NCBI GenBank assembly: GCA_035540375.1
Contig: DATLGO010000098.1
Coordinates: 41,530-105,529 of the forward strand
Length of the DNA: 64,000 nt
DNA from: Candidatus Thermoplasmatota archaeon
Lineage (GTDB): Archaea; Thermoplasmatota; SW-10-69-26; JACQPN01; JAJPHT01
Direction of reading: 5' to 3'
Position 1 is the stretch's first letter. Every line of letters begins with the position of its first letter. The notes beneath the pieces were generated by a model. It was not told the DNA's origin. It searched no databases and was given only the letters and a program-made list of their open reading frames with translations. The translations under genes were made by a program, and so were the position numbers. Below, piece by piece: positions 60,132-64,000 of this stretch.

Positions 60132-61165
60132 GCGCCGCGAAGCCGAAGGGCCACGTGCTCGTCACGGGCGGCGCCGGCTACATCGGCACCACGCTCACGG
60201 ACCTCCTCCTCGCGCGCGGCTACGAAGTGACCGTCGTCGACCGATTCTTCTTCGGCGATACCCTCGCGGATCTCCGGGCGAATCCGAACCTCCATCTCGT
60301 CCGCGAGGACACCCGCAGCGTCCCGCCCTCCGTGCTCAAGGGCGTCGACGCGGTCATGGACCTCGCGGCGCTCTCGAACGACCCCGCGGGCGAGCTCGAC
60401 CCCCAGAAGACGCTGGACATCAATCACGCGGCCCGGGCGCGCATGTGCAAGATGGCGAAGGCCGCGGGCGTCGGGCGCTACCTCCTCGCGTCGAGCTGCA
60501 GCATCTACGGGTTCCAGGACGAGGTCGTGGACGAGACGAGCCCCATCAACCCGCTCACGACGTACGCCGAGGCGAACGGCCTCGCGGAGCAGTCGAACCT
60601 CCCGCAGGCGAGCGAGAAGTTCACCGTCACGGCGCTCAGGCAGTCCACGGTCTACGGCCTGAGCCGTCGCATGCGCTTCGACCTCGCGATCAACGGCATG
60701 ACGCTCGCCCTCCACAAGCAGGGGAGCGTCAAGATCATGCGCGACGGGACGCAGTGGCGCCCCATGGTGCACGTGCGCGACACGAGCCGCGCGTTCATCG
60801 CCGTCCTCGAGGCGCCGAAGGACAAGGTCAACGGAGAGATCTTCAACGTCGGCTCCTGGGACCAGAATCTCCAGATCCGCCCCCTCGCCGAGCGCCTCAG
60901 CACGGCCGTCGGGATCCCGTTCAAGGAGGAGTGGTACGGCGACCCCGACCACCGCTCCTACCGCGTAAGCTTCGAGAAGATCGAGAAGCGGATCGGGTAC
61001 AAGACGCAGGTCACGCCCGAGGACGGCGCGCGGGAGATCTTCGAGCACCTCCAGAAGGGCACCCTCACGGACGGGCCCACGACGAACACGCTCGGATGGT
61101 ACAAGACGCTCGTGCAGTGGGGCGAGCGCATGCGCGAGGTGGCGCCCCATGGCGTCGTCCTCTGA
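60128..61165 (+). CDS. Extended SDR, sugar-nucleotide epimerase/dehydratase-like, lacking catalytic Lys
   Basis: A 345-residue extended short-chain dehydrogenase in the position expected for RmlB. Seen: VTGGAGYIGTTL for NAD binding, DLAALSNDP, ASSCSIYGF (Ser of the triad), and then TTYAEANGLAE: the Tyr is present, but the YxxxK lysine is Asn. C-terminal NVGSWDQNLQIRPLAERL is normal. RmlB-specific motifs are not clear. Possible readings: an altered dehydratase or epimerase, or a non-catalytic partner; dTDP-glucose 4,6-dehydratase may be elsewhere. GTG start overlaps rmlC. Confidence 0.8.
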   Translation: MSAAKPKGHVLVTGGAGYIGTTLTDLLLARGYEVTVVDRFFFGDTLADLRANPNLHLVREDTRSVPPSVLKGVDAVMDLAALSNDPAGELDPQKTLDINHAARARMCKMAKAAGVGRYLLASSCSIYGFQDEVVDETSPINPLTTYAEANGLAEQSNLPQASEKFTVTALRQSTVYGLSRRMRFDLAINGMTLALHKQGSVKIMRDGTQWRPMVHVRDTSRAFIAVLEAPKDKVNGEIFNVGSWDQNLQIRPLAERLSTAVGIPFKEEWYGDPDHRSYRVSFEKIEKRIGYKTQVTPEDGAREIFEHLQKGTLTDGPTTNTLGWYKTLVQWGERMREVAPHGVVL

Positions 61166-62054
61166 GCGCGTCGCGATCCTCGGGGCCACCGGCCAGCTCG
61201 GCCAGGACCTCGTGAAGGCCGCCGGACGCCTCGGCATCGAAGCCGTGCCGCTCGGGCACGAGCGGGTCGAGATCACGGACGCCGCGAGCGTCAAGGCCGC
61301 GCTCGAGGCCGTCCGCCCGACGGTCGTCGTGAACAGCGCCGCCTTCCACCAGGTCGACCGCTGCGAGGAGGACCCTGCGGCGGCCTTCGCCGCGAACGCG
61401 ACCGGCGCGCTCAACGTCGCGCGGGCCTCGAAGGCCCTCGGCGCGCGCGTCGTGTACGTGAGCACCGACTACGTCTTCGACGGGACGCGGAAGCCCAGAG
61501 CGGGCCGCACGACGCCGGACTCGGCCTGGAGCGAGACGGACCTCCCCGCGCCGCTCAACGTGTACGGCGCCTCGAAGCTCGCGGGCGAGCACGCGACACG
61601 CCTCGCGAACCCGGACCACGTCGTCGCGCGCGTGTCGAGCCTCTTCGGCGTCTCCGGCGCCCGCGGAAAGGGCGGCAACTTCGTCGAGACCATCCTCAGG
61701 AAGGCGCGCGAAGGCGGCCCGCTCAAGGTCGTGAACGACCAGTGGATGACGCCCACGTACACGTGGGACGCGGCCGAGGCCATCCTGCGCCTCGCCCGCG
61801 CGGACGCGACGGGCGTCGTGCACGTCACGAATCCCGAAGCCGCCACGTGGCACGCGCTCGCCTCCGCGGCCGTCGAGCTTTGCGGCCTCGCGGTCCCCGT
61901 CGAGCCGGTGCCCGCGACCGCCTACCCGAGCCACGTCCAGAGGCCTGCCAACAGCGCCCTCGCGACCGACCGCCTCGCGAAGGTGCTCGGCGAGCCCCTG
62001 CGGCCGTGGCGCGCGGCGCTCGGAGCCTACCTGCGCGAGAAGGGCCACCTCTGA
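61149..62054 (+). CDS. rmlD: dTDP-4-dehydrorhamnose reductase
   Basis: A 301-residue SDR: AILGATGQLGQDL near the start, VNSAAFHQVDRCE, STDYVFDGTRKP, and the intact YGASKLAGE catalytic pair, then VVARVSSLFGVSG and DQWMTPTYTWDAAEAIL. These are RmlD marks. It overlaps the upstream SDR gene by 17 bases. It makes dTDP-rhamnose for surface polymers. Confidence 0.92.
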   Translation: MASSSERVAILGATGQLGQDLVKAAGRLGIEAVPLGHERVEITDAASVKAALEAVRPTVVVNSAAFHQVDRCEEDPAAAFAANATGALNVARASKALGARVVYVSTDYVFDGTRKPRAGRTTPDSAWSETDLPAPLNVYGASKLAGEHATRLANPDHVVARVSSLFGVSGARGKGGNFVETILRKAREGGPLKVVNDQWMTPTYTWDAAEAILRLARADATGVVHVTNPEAATWHALASAAVELCGLAVPVEPVPATAYPSHVQRPANSALATDRLAKVLGEPLRPWRAALGAYLREKGHL

Positions 62055-62065
62055 GCGAAGCGCCG

Positions 62066-62074
62066 AGTTTAAGG
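62066..62074 (+). promoter_or_regulatory. TATA-like box AGTTTAAGG
   Basis: It is centred 35 bases before the MntA-like start, so the nucleotidyltransferase/HepT/LhgO set has its own promoter. Confidence 0.5.
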
Positions 62075-62104
62075 CCGCGCGAGCGATCGAAGGATGGGAC
62101 AGCC

Positions 62105-62410
62105 ATGAAGGCGAGGATCCGCGTCGACCGCGAGAAGATCGCGGAGTTCTGCCACCGCCGCAGGATCACGAAGCTCGCGCTCTACGGAAGCGTCCTCGGC
62201 GACGCGTTCCGGGCCGAAAGCGACGTCGACGTCCTTGCGGAGTTCGAGGCCGAGGCGCGCGTCACCCTTTTCGACATCGTGGCGATGGAGGACGAGCTGT
62301 CCTCGATTCTCGACGGGCGACGCGTCGACCTCCGCACCCCCGGCGACCTGGGGCCCCGCTGGCGTGAGGCGGTCATGGCGCGCGCGGAGACGATCTATGC
62401 CGAGGGCTGA
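62105..62410 (+). CDS. mntA: MntA-like minimal nucleotidyltransferase
   Basis: A 101-residue minimal nucleotidyltransferase. Seen: LALYGSVLGDAFRAESDVDVLAEF, i.e. GSX10DXD, and a third acidic residue in RRVDLRTP. This is the MntA antitoxin pattern; in known pairs MntA attaches AMP to HepT. Its gene overlaps the HepT-like gene by 14 bases. Confidence 0.85.
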   Translation: MKARIRVDREKIAEFCHRRRITKLALYGSVLGDAFRAESDVDVLAEFEAEARVTLFDIVAMEDELSSILDGRRVDLRTPGDLGPRWREAVMARAETIYAEG

Positions 62411-62759
62411 CCACGAGCGCATCCAGGACGCGCTCGAATACGCCCGCAAGGCCGTCCAGGCCGCGCGCGCCGAGGGGCCTGATGCGATCCGCGCGAGCGA
62501 TCTCAAGCTCCATGGGCTCGTGCGCCTGCTCGAACTCGTGGGCGAGGCGTTGTCCGGCGTCCTCGCGCCGCTCCGCGACGGGCATCCGCAGATCCCCTGG
62601 CGCGAAGCCATGGCGGTCCGCAACAAGCTCATCCACGCGGTCCACGAGGTCGATTTCCGCATCGTACGGGACACCATCACGTTGCGCCTTCCGCCGCTCA
62701 TCGTCGAACTGGAAAGGGCTTTGACGGGGAAGCAGCCCTCGGGAGGGCGGCCGTCATGA
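62397..62759 (+). CDS. hepT: HepT-like (DUF86) toxin-family protein, variant motif
   Basis: A 120-residue helical HEPN-type protein. The catalytic motif RX4HXY reads RNKLIHAV: Arg and His are present, but the Tyr is Val. In studied systems that Tyr is the site of AMP attachment by MntA. So this may be an altered or inactive toxin, or one regulated at another site (a HEVD follows). It overlaps both neighbours and is translated with mntA. Confidence 0.8.
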   Translation: MPRADHERIQDALEYARKAVQAARAEGPDAIRASDLKLHGLVRLLELVGEALSGVLAPLRDGHPQIPWREAMAVRNKLIHAVHEVDFRIVRDTITLRLPPLIVELERALTGKQPSGGRPS

Positions 62760-64000
62760 CCGATCTCGACGCGGACGTCATCGTCATCGGGGCGGGCGCC
62801 GTCGGCACGTCCACGGCGTACCACCTCGCGAAGGCGGGCCGCCGCGTCCTCGTCCTCGAGAAGGAGGCCGGCCCCGCGATGCACCAGTCCGGCCGCAACT
62901 CCGGCGTCATCCACGCGGGCTACAACGTGAAGCCCGGCACCGCGAAGGCGAAGTTCTGCGTCGAAGGCAACCGCCGCCTCACGCGCTATTGCGAGGAGAA
63001 GGGCATCGCCCTCCACCCGGGCGGCATCCTGGTCGTCGCGCGCGAGCCCAAGGAACAGGAGGTCCTCGCGGAGCTTGCCCGCCGCGCGAAGGGCAACGGC
63101 GTCGACATCGCGATGCTCGACGAACGGGGCCTGCGCGAGCACGAGCCGCACGCGACCGGCGTCGAGGCGCTCCTCGCGAAGGAGGCGAAAAGCTTCGACG
63201 CGCGCGCCTTCGTCCACGTGCTCACCGGCGACGCGATCGCCGCCGGCGCGCACTTCCTCTACGACACCCGCGTCCACGCGATCGACGACCCGACGCTCGG
63301 CCGCACCACCGCGGACGGTCACGCGCCCGCCGAGGGGCGCGCGGGCGACACGGGCCGCGTCGTCCTGCGCACGAGCAAAGGCCCCCTCGCGGCGCGCGCG
63401 GTCGTGAACGCCGCGGGCCTCTTCGCGGACCGCCTCGCGGGCGTCCTCGCGAAGGACCTCCGCGTCATCCCGTTCCGCGGCTACTACGCGGAGCTCGCTC
63501 CCGCGCGCCGCGGCCTCGTCCGCTCGCACATTTACGCGGCGCCCGACCTCAACTTCCCCTTCCTCGGCGTCCACCTCTCCCGCCGCGCGGACGGCCGCGT
63601 CATCGTCGGACCCGGCGCCATGCTCGCCTTCGGCCGCGAAGCCTACACCTTCTGGGGCGCGAACGCGCGCGACCTCGCCTCGACCCTCGCCTACCCGGGC
63701 TTCTGGCGCATGATGATGAAGCGCGAGTTCCAGCGCCTCGCCGTGAGCGAGGTCGCGAAATCCCTCTCCCTCAAGGCCATCTGGAAGGAGGCCCGCCTGC
63801 TCGTCCCGGACCTCCGCGCGGCGGATCTGGTTCCGTCGTACGCCGGGAACCGCGCGCAGATGGTGTCGCGCGACGGCAAGCTCGTCGAGGACATCGTCGT
63901 GCGCGAAACGGGCCGCGCCGTGCACGTGTTGAATGCCGTCAGCCCCGGACTGACCTGCTCGCTGCCGTTCGGGGAGGACGTGGCGGGAAGGGTGGGGGCT
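62756..64000 (+). CDS. lhgO: L-2-hydroxyglutarate oxidase (LhgO), 3' truncated by window
   Basis: At least 415 residues, open to the window edge. FAD-dependent oxidase/dehydrogenase: VIVIGAGAVGTSTAYHL, LVLEKEAGPAMHQSGRNSGVIHAGYNVKPG (the LhgO signature, in parts), VVNAAGLFADRLAG, and IPFRGYYAEL, then LNFPFLGVHLSRRADGRV. It would oxidise L-2-hydroxyglutarate to 2-oxoglutarate, with electrons to quinone. ATG 62756 overlaps the HepT stop. The end is missing; its true length is unknown. Confidence 0.9.
   Translation, partial: MTDLDADVIVIGAGAVGTSTAYHLAKAGRRVLVLEKEAGPAMHQSGRNSGVIHAGYNVKPGTAKAKFCVEGNRRLTRYCEEKGIALHPGGILVVAREPKEQEVLAELARRAKGNGVDIAMLDERGLREHEPHATGVEALLAKEAKSFDARAFVHVLTGDAIAAGAHFLYDTRVHAIDDPTLGRTTADGHAPAEGRAGDTGRVVLRTSKGPLAARAVVNAAGLFADRLAGVLAKDLRVIPFRGYYAELAPARRGLVRSHIYAAPDLNFPFLGVHLSRRADGRVIVGPGAMLAFGREAYTFWGANARDLASTLAYPGFWRMMMKREFQRLAVSEVAKSLSLKAIWKEARLLVPDLRAADLVPSYAGNRAQMVSRDGKLVEDIVVRETGRAVHVLNAVSPGLTCSLPFGEDVAGRVGA

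Noticed and set aside
1..64000. tRNA, rRNA, CRISPR or transposon genes
   Set aside because: I looked for T-loop-like GTTCGAATC words, regular short repeats, transposase motifs and terminal inverted repeats, and saw none that held up.

Overview
The window is a compact, very GC-rich (about 70% by eye) archaeal chromosome segment with some 65 protein genes. I saw no rRNA, tRNA, CRISPR array or insertion sequence. Archaeal signs are a Hef helicase/nuclease, an RPA-like OB-fold protein, an archaeal A24 prepilin peptidase, a PRC-barrel protein, a 36-residue zinc-ribbon protein, secreted proteins with PGF-CTERM-like or plain C-terminal anchors, membrane-tethered winged-helix regulators, and many TATA-like boxes 26-32 bases before the start codon (leaderless transcription). 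The gene mix (ETF plus acyl-CoA dehydrogenase, L-2-hydroxyglutarate oxidase, thioesterase) suggests a heterotroph that oxidises acyl-CoA. A high-GC Euryarchaeota/Thermoplasmatota-type lineage is my best guess; this is inference.

Layout. 0-4 kb: queE, a tandem TerB-like protein, etfBA. 4-7.9 kb: a less GC-rich accessory patch of orphan secreted proteins. It holds a gene broken by a probable one-base indel between signal peptide and mature part, and a 1.3-kb tandem duplication whose second copy survives only as two gene ends. 7.9-16.6 kb: mostly minus-strand housekeeping genes (methyltransferase, phosphoesterase plus nucleotidyltransferase, PlsC-like acyltransferase, NAD epimerase, EEP nuclease, RNase HI, HtpX, LVIVD-type lipoprotein). 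16.6-24.5 kb: two ABC-2 exporters, an H1-like basic protein, a secreted/membrane beta-sandwich pair and a membrane-bound double-HTH regulator. 24.5-31.2 kb: aldo/keto reductase, glucosyl-3-phosphoglycerate synthase, EVE protein, six-hairpin glycosidase, ParB/SerK-like kinase, RPA-like protein with a striking internal palindrome, zinc-ribbon microprotein. 31.2-41.6 kb: purple-acid-phosphatase-like lipoprotein, zincin, Hsp20, PRC-barrel, acyl-CoA dehydrogenase, cupin, thioesterase, gamma-carbonic-anhydrase-like protein, prepilin peptidase, two paralogous beta-sandwich membrane proteins. 41.6-50.7 kb: hef, hexapeptide acyltransferase, a pilin-like surface protein, the glmM/glmU-type UDP-GlcNAc operon, a secreted CocE-type hydrolase. 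50.8-58.6 kb: DUF1616 protein and the DUF4129-DUF4350-MoxR-DUF58 membrane operon. 58.6-64 kb: a dTDP-rhamnose-type cluster, a MntA/HepT pair and a 3'-truncated lhgO.

How they connect: etfBA would take electrons from the acyl-CoA dehydrogenase at 34-35 kb. The UDP-GlcNAc and dTDP-sugar operons probably feed surface glycans. The prepilin peptidase could process the pilin-like protein at 44.5-46.3 kb. The MoxR/DUF58 operon and the ABC/beta-sandwich operon probably build or maintain envelope complexes. The most unusual items are the broken and duplicated secreted-protein locus (4-7.9 kb), the perfect 30-bp-arm palindrome inside the RPA-like gene, an SDR in the rhamnose cluster that lacks the catalytic lysine, and a HepT whose RX4HXY motif lacks its tyrosine.
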